From Flaccisagitta enflata (lineage: Eukaryota > Chaetognatha > Sagittoidea > Aphragmophora), in contig OZ231126.1 of assembly GCA_965153355.1 (NCBI GenBank), forward strand, positions 74,028,001-74,092,000: a DNA stretch of 64,000 nt, read 5' to 3'. The notes under the pieces were generated by a model. It was not told where the DNA came from. It searched no databases and worked only from the letters and a program-made list of their open reading frames with translations. Below, in pieces: positions 45,792 through 57,247 of the stretch. The position numbers and the translations under genes were made by a program. Every line of letters starts with the position of its first letter. The stretch's first letter is position 1.

Positions 45792-48582
45792 ATTGGGTAC
45801 TGTACAGCTGGAGAGCGTCAAACCCGTTGGAATTGGCGGGGCCAATCTCAAACTTGCTGATTTCAACAGTTTTAGCAGGATTTTATCATAGTTTTTAGTC
45901 GCGTGCACGCGACTCTACAACCCGCTCCGTCGGTCTGTCGGTCCGTCGGTCGGTCCGTCGGTCGGTCGGTCCGTAACACTTTGCTTTTTTACGTCGTTTT
46001 TTGTCATTTTGGGTCGTCTGGAGTTATTTTGAATCATTTTTTTGGTGTTTTTGAGAATTATTGGTTGTTTTTGGTCATTTTTTATCATTTCTGGTCATTT
46101 TTGGTCATTTTTGATCATTTTGGTCATTTTGGTCATTTTGGCCATTTTGGTCATTTTGGTCATTTTTGATCACTTTTGATCACTTTTGGTTATTTTTGGT
46201 CATTTTTGGTCATTTTTGGTCATTTTTGGTCATTTTTGGTCATTTTTGGTCATTTTTGGTCATTTCGGTCATTTCGTTCATTTCATTCATTTCGGTCATT
46301 TTGGTCATTTTGGTCATTTTTGGTCATTTTTGGTCATTTTTGGTCATTTTTGGTCATTTTGGTCATTTTGGTCATTTTGGTCATTTTGGTCATTTTTGGT
46401 CATTTTTGGTCATTTTTGGTCATTTTTGGTCATTTTCGGTCATTTCGGTCATTTCGGTCATTTTGGTCATTTTTGCTCATTTTTGGTCATTTTGGTCATT
46501 TTTGGTCTTTTTTGGTCATTTTTGGTCATTTTTGGTCATTTTTGGTCATTTTTGGTCATTTTTGGTCATTTTGGTCACTTTGCATTTTTGCATTGTCTAT
46601 AGGTGTTGGCTGGGTTAAATCGGCTGGGTTAAATTGGCTGGTTTAAGTCTGCTGGTTTAAGTCTGCTGGTTTAAATTGGCTGGTTTAAGTCAGCTGGTTT
46701 AAGTCAGCTGGTTTTAGTCTGCTGGTTTAAGTTGGCTGGTTTAAGTCTGCTGGTTTAAGTCTGCTGGTTTTAGTCGGCTGGTTCAAGTCTGCTGGTTTGA
46801 GTCTGCTGGTTTAAGTCTGCTGGTTTAGGTCTGCTGGTTTAAGTCTGTCAGTTTAAGTCTGCTGGTTTAAGTCTGCTGGTTTAAGTCTGCTGGTTTAAGT
46901 CTGCTGGTTTAGGTCTGCTGGTTTAGGTCTGCTGGTTTAAGTCTGCTGGTTTAAGTCTGCTGGTTTAAGTCTGCTGATTTTAAGTCTGCTGGTTTAAGTC
47001 TGCTGGTTTAAGTCTGGTTTAAGTCTGGTTTAAGTCTTGTTTAAGTCTGCTATAAGTCTGGTTTAAATCTGTTATAAGTCTGGTTTAAGTCTGGTTTGAG
47101 TCTGGTTTGAGTCTGGTTTTAGTCTGGTTTAAGGCTGGTTTGAGTCTGGCTTGAGTCTGGTTTACGTCTGGTTTAAGTCTGGTTTAAGTCTGGTTTAGGT
47201 CTGGTTTAGGTCTGGTTTATGTCTGATTTAGGTCTGGTTTAGGTCTGGTTTAGGTCTGGTTTAGGTCTGCTTTATGTTCTGGTTTCGGTCTGGTTTAATT
47301 TTGGTTTGAGTCTGGTTTGAGTCTGGTTTGAGTCTGGTTTGGGTCTGGTTTAAGTCTGATTCTCGATAAAAAGATATGATTAGGAGTCAGGCCAGTTCAG
47401 TTATTTTTGTCCTGCACGCGACTTATAGGTGTTGGCCTTGTTATAGTAAAAAAACTAAATGTCTTTTTTTCTCAAAATAGGTCATTTTCAATTTTCTTCG
47501 TTTTCTGGTCATTAAGGGCCCCTGGTGGGCTGACATTGATGATACATTAATCTGGGATACTCCCCACCCCTAAGGGGCCCCAAATTGGGGTAAAAAAAAT
47601 TTCATGTTAAAACAGCTGATTGTAACGGGGGCAGGCTCACGTTTTTATGTGACCATGCTAAAACCACATTTTAACAGGTTTGACGCCAAAATTCCCTATT
47701 TTGATCCTCCACATGATTTTCTAACATCATGGGACCTTATATGGTGACAAAAAAGAGTAAGTGAGCGTGCATGAGCAAGCATGAGCATGCATGAGCAAGC
47801 ATGTTAAAACCGCTAATTTTAACAGGTTTAAAGCCAAAATTCCCTTTTTTGTCCTCCACATGTTTATCTAACATTATGAGATCCTATGTGGCGACAACAA
47901 AAATAAGTGAGCGCACATAAGCAATCATGAGCAAACATGAGCAAGCATGCTAAAACCGCTGATTTTAACAGGTTTAACGCCAAAATTCCCTATTTTGATC
48001 CTCTACATGCTCATCTAATATTATGAGACTCTATATGGTGACAAAATATAGTAAGAGAGCACACATGAGCAAACATGAGCAAGCATGTTAAAAAGGGAAT
48101 TTTGGCGTTAAACCTGTTAAAATCAGCGGTTTTAGCATGCTTGCTCATGCATGCCCGTGCTTGCTCATGTATGCTCACTTACTCTTTTTTGTCTCCATAT
48201 AAGGTCCCATGGTGTTAGACAATCATTTTAGCTTCTAAAATCAGCGGTTTTAGCATGGTCACTTAAAAAAGTGAGCCTGCCCCTGTTAAAATCAGCGAAT
48301 TTAACATGAAAATTTTTTTCCAGCAATTTTGGGCCCCTTAGGGGCGTGGAGTATCCCAGATTAATGTATCACCAACGTCAGCCCCCTAGGGGCCCTTTAT
48401 GGCCAGAAAACGAAGAAAATTGAAAATGACCTATTTTGAGAAAAATAGACATTTGTCTTTTTCACTATATAAACTATGAAAAAATCCTGTTAAAACTGTT
48501 GGAATCAGCGAGTTTGAGAGTGGCCCTGCCAATTCCAACGGGTTTGACGCTCTCCAGCTGCTGTATGGCTATTGTACCCCAA
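45792..48582. mobile_element. Large palindromic element with an E-family element in its left arm
   Basis: The left segment cagctggagagcgtcaaacc (45806) is inverted at 48539-48558. After removing the E-family copy, the arms pair from ttattgggtac / gtaccccaataa through taagggcccctggtgggc / gccccctaggggccctttat. The middle has three direct modules with gttaaaaccgctgattttaa and gagcaagcatgagcaaaca, then an inverted one. Exact outer border uncertain. Confidence 0.7.
45896..47442 (+). mobile_element. Giant E-family hairpin element with expanded tandem core
   Basis: Hairpin tagtcgcgtgcacgcgact, cgctccgtcggtctgtcgg, then about 540 bases of tttttggtca units (46050-46590), about 450 bases of gctggtttaagtct units and about 330 bases of ggtttaagtct units, ending gcacgcgacttataggtg, ttggccttgtt. 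Other E copies have the same ends with cores of 100-300 bases. Phe/His/Gly/Ser frames here are artefacts. Confidence 0.88.
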
Positions 48583-48653
48583 TAATTAAGAGAGTTGTAT
48601 TGTGTAGTATTGTTATTGTCCCAATAAATAGCTAAATTCTAACTATTCTAACT

Positions 48654-49733
48654 AGTCTAACTATCGTCCTATAACATTAGGTCCAACTTTTTCCCAATTA
48701 TTCGAATATCTGTTATTTGATAAATTTGGTCACTTTCTTGAAAGCGACAATCTTCAGTTTGGCTTCAAGCGAGGTCATTCAGCTTTTCATGCAGTTTTTG
48801 CGCTTAGATCTTGTGTTGACTACTTCATAAAACACGGTTCCAATGTACTCGTAGCATTTATGGATTGCTCCAAAGCCTTTGACACGGTGTCACACTATGG
48901 AATTTTTCTAAAGCTTATAGAACAAAATGTGCCTCTTTGTTTTTTAAGAATTATTATGTTCTTATACCTTAACATGAGAAGCCGATGTCAATGGCGCGGT
49001 TCATTCAGTGAATATTTTGATGTATTGACTGGTACCAAACAAGGTGGTGTAATAAGCCCCCGTATTTTTACTTTGTATGTGGACGATCTCATTGCAAGAT
49101 TACGTAAACATGGTATTGGTTGTCACGTAATAGAGCTTTTCATTGCTTGTCTCTTTTACGCTGACGATTTGTGTTTGATTTCGCCCACTAGGAGTGCAAT
49201 GCAGGACTTGATCAACTGCTGCCAAGAATACTGTGAAGAATTCTGCCTTTCATTCAATGTCAAAAAATCTGAGATTTTGCTTTTTGGTAAGGCTACGGTT
49301 GATCAAATCACGCCTATTATACTGAATGGTAAACCCTTACAATTTGTTTCTGAATGGAAATATCTTGGAATTACCGTTATTGCTGGGAATAAATTAACCT
49401 TTTCGGCAAAACCAGCACTATCCGCATACTACCGTTCCGTTAATTCTATCATGTCTGTTCTACGGAGGCCAGATGAGACAGTATTAATGAATTTGCTTTT
49501 CTCTAACTGCGTTCCCATATTAACTTATGGTTGTGAAACAGTAGAATTTTCAGCAGGTGACATGCGCACTTTTAACATCGCTATCAATGATGCTATTAGG
49601 AAGATTTATTCTTATCAAAGATGGGAAAGTTCGTCAAAGTGCGGGATTTCCGGGTATTTATGACATTTTCAGTAGACGCTCTGAAGCATTCCTCAAAGGT
49701 AATCTTAAAAGTACAAACCACGCTAATATTATC
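48654..49733 (+). pseudogene. Non-LTR retrotransposon reverse transcriptase, truncated and frameshifted
   Basis: The frame enters as SNYRPITLGPTFSQLFEYLL, just after an in-frame TAG, and continues through QFGFKRGHSA, MDCSKAFDTVSHYGIF, GTKQGGVISPRIFTLYVDDL and the catalytic FYADDLCLISPT (YADD at 49157-49168) to WESSSKCG. This is the fingers-palm-thumb part of a LINE-type reverse transcriptase, closest in feel to CR1/Jockey-like families. After about 49625 the reading must shift frame to continue as GFPGIYDIFSRRSEAFLKGN and ends at 49733. The endonuclease domain and the start of the RT are missing (usual 5' truncation). A 3' tail with tgtgtgtgtatgtg and aataaa follows to about 49855. It is an inactive relic; the clade is not proved. 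Confidence 0.9.
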
Positions 49734-49962
49734 TGAACGAATTGAAAATGAACAATTACCATTTTAGCTGTTAGTCCATAGTCTTAGCTGTGTGTGTGTA
49801 TGTGTGTTTCTGTCATGTCTTGACGAATAAAACATCATTCATAGTAAATTGTACGGTTAGGGTCGGGGGCCCTAAGAGACCCCCATAACTATGTTTCCAT
49901 GGGTCTGTAGAAGGTCTCGCTCACGGTTTCCTAAGGCCTACGGCCCTAACTGCTTCTCCCTC

Positions 49963-50068
49963 TTCTTCTTCTTCTTCTTCTTCTTCTTCTTCTTCTTCTT
50001 CTTCTTCTTCTTCTTCTTCTTCTTCTTCTTCTTCTTCTTCTTCTTCTTTTTCTTCTTCTTCTTCTTCT
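49963..50068. repeat. (TTC)n microsatellite
   Basis: TTC triplets with one ttttt interruption near 50046. The end of the array also occurs at 55350-55398 as part of the duplication. Confidence 0.96.
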
Positions 50069-50084
50069 GTTTTTTTTTCTTTTA

Positions 50085-50213
50085 TAGGTGCGCACACGTC
50101 GGTCCATCCATTGTTCCGTCCGTCGGTTCGTAATGATCGAGTTGAAAAGTGGGAATGCGCGCATATCCGACTTGCCCACCCGTCCGCAACTGATGGCCGT
50201 GTATCCGGCCTTG
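50085..50213 (+). mobile_element. C-family hairpin element, start degraded
   Basis: ataggtgcgcacacgtcgg, ccatccattgttccgtccg, gatcgagttgaaaagtggg, cacccgtccgcaactgatgg, ccgtgtatccggccttgtt. A second identical copy is at 55418-55542. Confidence 0.75.
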
Positions 50214-50515
50214 TTTTCTTTTTTTCTTCTTTCTTTTCTGCTTCCCTTAAAAAAATTCCGAGATGCCTCATGATCTTCAGAGTAGCGGCGCTACTCTCTA
50301 CTCCAGAATGTACAGGTCTGCCTATGACTGTCAAAGCTAAATGCAAAGAAATGAAGAAATTTGGTTTTCACAATTGATTAGTACTTGAAAAATACTTCAT
50401 TTTGCTCATGGATATCATCCCGATTAAATAAAACAAAGCAGAGATATGACAAAATCAGTGAAAACATCAACCTCGCTTGGCATTGCAAAATGACAAGAAA
50501 ACACTATCATCTTTT

Positions 50516-50821
50516 CAGGGGTGGATATTATTGAGTCGCTTTTGATTCCCCCCCCCCTTTGATTTTCTTCCCCTCAACATGTCGCGTCGCATTTTTATAT
50601 CTATGATTTTCATCCCCATGTAGCATTAAAACGATATAATTAGGGTTTGAATAGTGTTAAATTGTGTTTTACTAATTGTGTTTTATGATTTGGTACAGTC
50701 AAAAGTTGTATTTTCCCCTAATTTCCTTTTTTCCTTTTTTCCCCCTTTGATTTCCTTCCCCATTTCCAGACCCTTTGATTCCTTACGTGGGGGGGGGGGA
50801 ACTCAATAATATCCAGGCCTG
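50516..50821. mobile_element. hAT-like MITE with 8-bp target duplication
   Basis: CATCTTTT flanks both sides (50508-50515 and 50822-50829). Ends: CAGGGGTGGATATTATTGAG and the inverse of CAGGCCTGGATATTATTGAG, each followed by a run of about ten C. 306 bp. Copies at 55843-56148 and, reversed, at 51974-52297. Confidence 0.88.
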
Positions 50822-51620
50822 CATCTTTTTAAAGACTCTTGATTTTGTTTGAACAAAGACAAAAACATGTGATTGTTCCACTGGTTAGATCTTGAGCTGG
50901 AGCTGTAGTTTAATGATCTAACGAATTTCAATTCCAATTTCAAAAGCATAGTGGTCAAATCTTGGTGTGAAAATTACACAAAATTGATATTCTGAACACA
51001 ACCACCTCTCAGTTATGTTAAATAAATCTAACTTGCGACTTCTAAAAGGGATCGAAAACTCTCTTTCTGTCTTGTTATAGCTAGTAATATCATGAAAATA
51101 ACCAAACCCGATCAAATATGTGAATTCAGTAGAGCTCAAGGGGAGACATTAACTGGGCTCAAAAAGTCAACAAAAACCAAAGTTTTTACAACGGGTGATA
51201 CCATGACACATATTCCAAGGTTTTCGACCCGTAGAATCCAATTCTGAGGTCAAAAATGGCGAAATCTGACGGGATCCCGCACCGCCCCCGGACCTGATTG
51301 AGCATATGGGCCCCATAATCAGCATTTTGGCCATTTTTTTTACTTTTTCAACTCTGTAAAGGATAATAAACGTTATTTTCTCGTTGAAGCCGACTAAAAT
51401 GAGGCTGTAGAATTCGATGGGAATGGTCTGAGGGGATTATGACCACTTTTGTTACATGAAAGTGGCCCTGCACGCGCATTTTTGGCCCAGAATGCGCATA
51501 TTTTGCTCAATTTTGCCAAATTTTCAGTTTTCTGTCTGTTGATGACCAAATTGTTTCAATTTAAAAATGGAGAATGTATGTATCAAATAAAGGACAATAT
51601 ATATCTCTTGATCTGTTATT

Positions 51621-51866
51621 AATTGCGGACATGCAACTCTATAAGAGGCTTTGTCCGTTGGTCCATTGGTCTGTCGGTCTGTCACGCTTGAGATGTCACG
51701 CTCGCATTGAAAACACGAAAAACGTGTATTCAGGGTGCTGCAGTTGGTTTTGTTTGTGGGTGAGTGTGTTGGAGGGGGGTTGGGGGTGTGGTTGGGGTGA
51801 GGCTGGGGGTTGCATACCCCTGCCCACCCGTCCGCAACAATATTGTGACCCCGCGTCACTTGTTTA
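51621..51866 (+). mobile_element. Long C-type hairpin element
   Basis: attgcggacatgcaactct, ataagaggctttgtccgttgg, the long middle with gggtgctgcagttggtttt and gaggctgggggttgca, ending cacccgtccgcaacaatatt, gtgaccccgcgtcacttgtt. Homologous along its length to 40450-40724. Confidence 0.82.
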
Positions 51867-51867
51867 G

Positions 51868-51955
51868 TCACGGCGGTCTGTTACTCCGCATAAGGTAGGG
51901 GTGACCAACCGACTGACGGACAAAGCGGGTTGTAGAGTCACGTGCACGCGACAAA
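51868..51955 (-). mobile_element. A-family end fragment
   Basis: gaccaaccgactgacggac, aaagcgggttgtag, agtcacgtgcacgcgac: the hairpin half of an A-family element starting directly after the long C-type copy. Confidence 0.6.
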
Positions 51956-51973
51956 CCTATAGATGCGTTTTTT

Positions 51974-52297
51974 CAGGCCTGTATATTCTTGAGTTCCCCC
52001 CCCCCCCCCGTGGGGGGGGGGAAAAATCAAAGGGTCTGGAGATGGGGTAGGAAATCTAAGGGGGAAAAAAGAGAAAAAAAGGAAATTTGAAGAAAGTATA
52101 ACTTTTTACAGTACCAAATCATAAAACTCAATTAGTAGAACACAATTTAACACTATTTAAACCTTAACTACATAGTTTTATTGCTATATGGGGAAGAAAA
52201 TCATGGATATAAAAACGCAACGCGATGCGTTGCGAGGAAGAAAATCAAGGGTAGGGGGGGAAAAAAATCAAAAGTGACTCAAGAATATACACCCCTG
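51974..52297. mobile_element. hAT-like MITE, reversed copy
   Basis: CGTTTTTT flanks both ends (8-bp target duplication). Starts CAGGCCTGTATATTCTTGAG followed by a C run then a G run, and ends ctcaagaatatacacccctg. Confidence 0.85.
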
Positions 52298-52341
52298 CGT
52301 TTTTTTCCTGCGACTAAGCTTTATATCGAGCGCGAGCAAGA

Positions 52342-52344
<3 letters not shown>

Positions 52345-52418
<74 letters not shown>
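52345..52418. repeat. (GA)n microsatellite
   Basis: About 74 bases of GA; flanked by fragments of hairpin elements. A J-type terminal hairpin (agatgcgaggacgcatct) follows at 52514-52531. Confidence 0.96.
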
Positions 52419-52419
<1 letters not shown>

Positions 52420-52648
52420 TCTTGCCGGATTTGGCTCAATCTTACGTCAACGAAAAAAAAAACGCCACGGACAGATCTACGGATGGACTGACGGATGGAT
52501 AAAGCCTCCCATAGAGATGCGAGGACGCATCTAAAAATACCTTTTTACCTTATGTATTACTAAATTCAAATATTGATATAATAGTAGAGCAATAGTATCC
52601 CAGCAATATACAAATTCTTTCCCCCAAATCTGGTAACTCTGGTAACGA

Positions 52649-52845
52649 AACAAGGCCGGATACACGGCTACCGAAGTCGCGTGCGGGTGGGCAGGGGCCA
52701 TATTTGAGGTCACCAGACCATTTGGGCAGAAGCAGTGAGGTCAAAGAAATAAAATCATAAAAAAAAGTAAAGTGTGACGGACCAACCGACCGACCAACCG
52801 ACCGACGGACAAAGCGGGTTGTAGAGTCGCGTGCACGCGACTAAA
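52649..52845 (-). mobile_element. A-family hairpin element, complete
   Basis: aacaaggccggatacacggc, gaagtcgcgtgcgggtgggc, accaaccgaccgacc repeat, aaagcgggttgtag and hairpin agtcgcgtgcacgcgact before aaaaa. Confidence 0.9.
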
Positions 52846-53112
52846 AAGACTGCAAACAAATATATGAATTTTTTTCAAATCCCCACCTTATTAGGGCTGA
52901 GTACACTTATTCAGTTAAAGCGTGTTTCTAGTGAGGACGATGATCGTGTTTTTTTCTGTGAAACACTATTACAGTGTGAACACATATGAATAGCAACCAT
53001 CCTACAAGGGAGTGAGCAAAGTGAGCAGGCCCATGAACGGAGAGCAAGCAAAGCGAGTGAGCAGAGTAAGCGGTGCGATTGAACAAAGGTAGCGAGCGAC
53101 CGAGAGGCTTAT

Positions 53113-53387
53113 AACAAGTACCCCGGGGGTACAACGATGCGTCCACATGCGGCTTAGCTTGTTAAGAATGATGCAATATTGCATCGATCATGTGGAATGA
53201 TGCAATGTTATTCAGGGAGTGTGAACCAGTCAAGAGTCAACGGAATGATGCAATAATCTGAGATATTTCAAAGATTCTATGCATTTTCATCATTCTCCAC
53301 TCGATCACCACGGACCGACGGACGGACCGACGGACGGACGGACCGACGGACGGACAAAGCCTCTTATAGAGATGCGTGGACGCATCT
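53113..53387 (-). mobile_element. J-family hairpin element
   Basis: Starts aacaagtaccccgggggtac (a palindrome), then cgatgcgtccacatgcgg, a middle with aatgatgcaatattgcatc, ggacggaccgacgg repeats, aaagcctcttatag and the hairpin agatgcgtggacgcatct then aaaaaa. gatgcgtcc near one end inverts ggacgcatc at the other. Confidence 0.78.
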
Positions 53388-53454
53388 AAAAAACGACATT
53401 GTCCGTGATGAGAAACGAGCCCTTAGTCTACGAGCTGCAAATACCTAAGTTTCT

Positions 53455-53591
53455 CAGTCGCGTGCTACGCAGCTCTACACTCCGCTATGTCTGTCAGTCG
53501 GTCAGTTGGTTGGTTGGTAGGCCAACCCAAATGCTTTTGCGACCTCAAAAATGGCCCCTGACTGAGGTAGCCGTGTACCCAGCCTTGTTTT
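53455..53591 (+). mobile_element. A-family hairpin element, internally shortened
   Basis: cagtcgcgtgctacgcagct, cactccgctatgtctgtc, ggttggttggtagg, ggcccctgactgaggtagcc, gtgtacccagccttgtt. The second sub-terminal block is deleted. Confidence 0.75.
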
Positions 53592-53836
53592 CTTTCTATG
53601 CATCCTGTACCTCGAAGCATCGATTGTCATAGGCTTCGCGCTCAAGATGTAAGGTTTCTCCCCCCCCCCTGTGGAGGGGGAGGGTTTGGAGATAGGGAAA
53701 AAAATCAAAAGCTTGAAAAAATTTTATTTGAAGATTTACCCCCTTTGGTAGTAAAAAAAGATAAAATTTGATTACAGCAACACTATTTACCAATGTTTAA
53801 ACCTACAACTCGACTAAAAAAAAAACCTGTTACTGG

Positions 53837-53849
53837 GTCTGTCTGTCTA

Positions 53850-53902
<53 letters not shown>

Positions 53903-53903
53903 T
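53837..53903. repeat. (TGTC)n microsatellite
   Basis: Tetranucleotide ctgt repeat, then a short tc tract. Confidence 0.94.
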
Positions 53904-55373
53904 GCTCTCTCTCTCTCGCAAGTTTCATTACACTGTGATTTCAATTTACAGGAACAGAGCACAGAGAGAGCACATATCTTTGGTAAAGTTACTCAGCTTA
54001 GTAATCGACATGTCTGCGTCAATGCCACATCTTTTTAGTCGCTTGCATACAGCAGCTTTTTTGAGCCACTTTTTGGTAGACTGTCATGTCAGTCAGTTGC
54101 AGTTTGTCTGTCTGTCGACCCATCACTAAATTTTTCATTGCATGGAACGGTTGAAGATATATCGAAATTTCCATGAAAAAAGAATACAATTGTTTTGCCA
54201 TTTTTGAAATGCAAATTCAATTTTCTCGGCAACCGTTAGACCGATTGAGATGAAATTTTACACAGAGAAACTACTTAAAAAATGCCGTCGAATGAGCTCA
54301 ATCCCAGCTTTATGGCGATACTAGAAAAGGATTTGTGATTTTCTAAAGATTAAAAAAGTTCGACCGTTTCGAGCAAATAACTGTCATATTCATTCCCATT
54401 GAGCCAGTGATTTTGACAAAAAATTTGCTTTAGTAAAAACTTACCGAGGGGTGATTTGTGTTCCCTAAGCAACATGGAACACTTCTCCACCACTCAGGTC
54501 GTTGGACACTCATCCCTAGCTTATGCGGAGTAGCAGACCGCCGTGTAGTTTCTGTCTATCTGTCTACCCTGTTCTATCCATTGACTTTCTTTTCCGCTTC
54601 ACTTACCTGTTTACTACCAAAGGGGAGGGAAAAACAAAAAAGCAAAAGTTTTTTTTCTTTCACTCTTTGCCTGACTGTCTGTCTGTCTGTCTATCTGTCT
54701 GTCTTTCTTTCTTGTCTTGTCTTGTATGGTTTTTTCGTATGTCTATCAGTAAGTTGCTTGCCAGCTAATCTCAAAACAAAAACGTATAAGCGCATATTTG
54801 AAAAAAAAAACATGCGAAAAATTCGCGCAAACGGAAGGATGATTGTTTGAATATAGACTGACAGACAGACAGACAGACAGACAGACTTAAATAATGACCT
54901 CAAAACAAGGAAAAATTCGATCTTAAAGTTAGAGATAAAAATCTCTCTTAGTACTAAAACCTTTGCTTGTTTAAAGGGGAAAATGAAAAAAAAACGCAAA
55001 AATTTCGTGAAATATGCTTGCCGCGGGGCCGCGATGCTCGTTTGGGGCCGGTTCCACCCTGATATGATGGTCAAAAAACCCTCAGGCGATTATTATTGAA
55101 TTCTACAGCCTCATTTTAGTCGGTTATTATGAGAAAACAAAGTAGTTTCCCTGCAGAGAGTGAAAAAAAGCCTAAAAATGGCCAAAATGCTGATTACGGG
55201 GCCCATATGCTCGATCAGGGCCGGGGGCGGTCCGGGATCCCGTCAGATTTCGCCATTTTTGACCTCAGAATCGGATTCTACGGGTCGAAAACCTTGGAAT
55301 ATGTTTCATGGTATCGCCGGTGACATTCCATTGACCTTCTGAGCCCAGTTCTTCTTCTTCTTCTTCTTCTTCT

Positions 55374-56476
55374 TCTTTTTCTTCTTCTTCTTCTTCTGTT
55401 TTTTTTTCTTTTATAGGTGCGCACACGTCGGTCCATCCATTGTTCCGTCCGTCGGTTCGTAATGATCGAGTTGAAAAGTGGGAATGCGCGCATATCCGAC
55501 TTGCCCACCCGTCCGCAACTGATGGCCGTGTATCCGGCCTTGTTTTCTTTTTTTCTTCTTTCTTTTCTGCTTCCCTTAAATATTCCGAGATGCCTCATGA
55601 TCTTCAGAGTAGCGGCGCTACTCTCTACTCCAGAATGTACAGGTCTGCCTATGACTGTCAAAGCTAAATGCAAAGAAATGAAGAAATTTGGTTTTCACAA
55701 TTGATTAGTACTTGAAAAATACTTCATTTTGCTCATGGATATCATCCCGATTAAATAAAACAAAGCAGAGATATGACAAAATCAGTGAAAACATCAACCT
55801 CGCTTGGCATTGCAAAATGACAAGAAAACACTATCATCTTTTCAGGGGTGGATATTATTGAGTCGCTTTTGATTCCCCCCCCCCTTTGATTTTCTTCCCC
55901 TCAACATGTCGCGTCGCATTTTTATATCTATGATTTTCATCCCCATGTAGCATTAAAACGATATAATTAGGGTTTGAATAGTGTTAAATTGTGTTTTACT
56001 AATTGTGTTTTATGATTTGGTACAGTCAAAAGTTGTATTTTCCCCTAATTTCCTTTTTTCCTTTTTTCCCCCTTTGATTTCCTTCCCCATTTCCAGACCC
56101 TTTGATTCCTTACGTGGGGGGGGGGGAACTCAATAATATCCAAGCCTGCATCTTTTTAAAGACTCTTGATTTTGTTTGAACAAAGACAAAAACATGTGAT
56201 TGTTCCACTGGTTAGATCTTGAGCTGGAGCTGTAGTTTAATGATCTAACGAATTTCAATTCCAATTTCAAAAGCATAGTGGTCAAATCTTGGTGTGAAAA
56301 TTACACAAAATTGATATTCTGAACACAACCACCTCTCAGTTATGTTAAATAAATCTAACTTGCGACTTCTAAAAGGGATCGAAAACTCTCTTTCTGTCTT
56401 GTTATAGCTAGTAATATCATGAAAATAACCAAACCCGATCAAATATGTGAATTCAGTAGAGCTCAAGGGGAGACAT
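55374..56476 (+). repeat. 1.1 kb direct duplication, copy 2
   Basis: Near-identical to 50042-51149, including the C-type element end and the hAT-like MITE with its CATCTTTT flanks. Begins in a shorter TTC array directly after the inverted-repeat segment and ends at aaggggagacat, after which the sequences differ. Confidence 0.92.
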
Positions 56477-57110
56477 ACCGTTAAATGTTATGTTGTTGCA
56501 ATAATTTCTGCACAGGTGTTATCATCTTTTTTTACATGTATACACTGATTTGGGGATATCAGGTTCCGCTGATCATCTGACGCTTTTGCGACTACTTTAT
56601 GGCGTTGACTGTTTGTCACATCTGTCGCTTGGGGAATTCGATGATCATTTTATGAGTTTGCTGCCTCTAACTGGCCATTTACATGAAACGTTTGCCGTTA
56701 AATAAAAATGCACCTCTCCATCCTTCCAAAATCGTAATCATTATCCATCACATTTAATCACATTTGATTACATTGAAACTGACGAAAAAAAAAAAAATCA
56801 AAGCAACCATGTAACAATATATAAGCGTAGTCAGCAGATGCGATATGCCAATGGAAGAAGACGAATGGACAAAATGAAGAAAGCAAGTCATGGTACTAGC
56901 TGTCACAACACCATATGTCATGTTATGTGTTACTGATTAAATTATAAGCTATATCAGATGTCAGCGTAAAGTGGATCAATCATCACACACATTACTGGCT
57001 AAAAATGAGTCCCGCCTTGATTTACGACTTCACTTTTATCATAAAGTCAGTAGACAAAACGCTATACATGTAAATATCAAATCATCAACTTTTATCTAAC
57101 TTACTATTTA
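56477..57110. other. AT-rich, no gene seen
   Basis: Contains a short fragment of the fold-back family tail (ggttccgctgatcatctgac near 56561) and otherwise unremarkable sequence. Confidence 0.5.
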
Positions 57111-57112
57111 AC

Positions 57113-57247
57113 AAGTCCAACACCTATAAGTTGCGTGCAATACTTACGGATTGACTAAGAACGACTCATTATACTCTTAAATGACTTTTAATGACTTAAA
57201 GAAATAAAATTAATAAAAAAAGTAAGTGTGACAGACTGACAGACCAG
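57113..57247 (-). mobile_element. E-family element, 3' end lost
   Basis: acaagtccaacacctataag, ttgcgtgcaatac, taatgacttaaag, aaaaaagtaagtgtgacag and the start of the gacagaccag repeat. The terminal hairpin is missing. Confidence 0.65.

Larger units (their letters stand above)
50042..51149 (+). repeat. 1.1 kb direct duplication, copy 1
   Basis: From ttcttctgtttttttttc to aaggggagacat, this matches 55374-56476 almost base for base (differences near 50250 and 50814). It contains a C-type element end, an hAT-like MITE and AT-rich unique sequence. The open frame on its minus strand (50918-51139) is equally present in both copies and unremarkable. Confidence 0.92.
51151..55350. mobile_element. 4.2 kb inverted-repeat-bounded segment between the direct duplications
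   Basis: aactgggctca at 51151 is inverted as tgagcccagtt at 55340-55350. The arms match for about 320 bases with moderate divergence (tggccaaaatgctgatta, ccgggggcggtccggg, cgggatcccgtcagattt). The interior is a patchwork of hairpin elements, MITEs and simple repeats without a transposase. No target duplication seen; instead the 1.1 kb direct copies abut both ends. Confidence 0.75.

Noticed and set aside
46166-46646. Phe/Gly/His/Ser-rich frames of 138-156 codons
   Set aside because: All three plus-strand frames are open because the 10-bp tttttggtca repeat has no stop in them. It is the core of a hairpin element.
50042-56476. LTR retrotransposon with 1.1 kb LTRs
   Set aside because: The direct copies contain MITEs and a hairpin element end, lack TG...CA ends and a primer-binding site, and no gag or pol lies between them.
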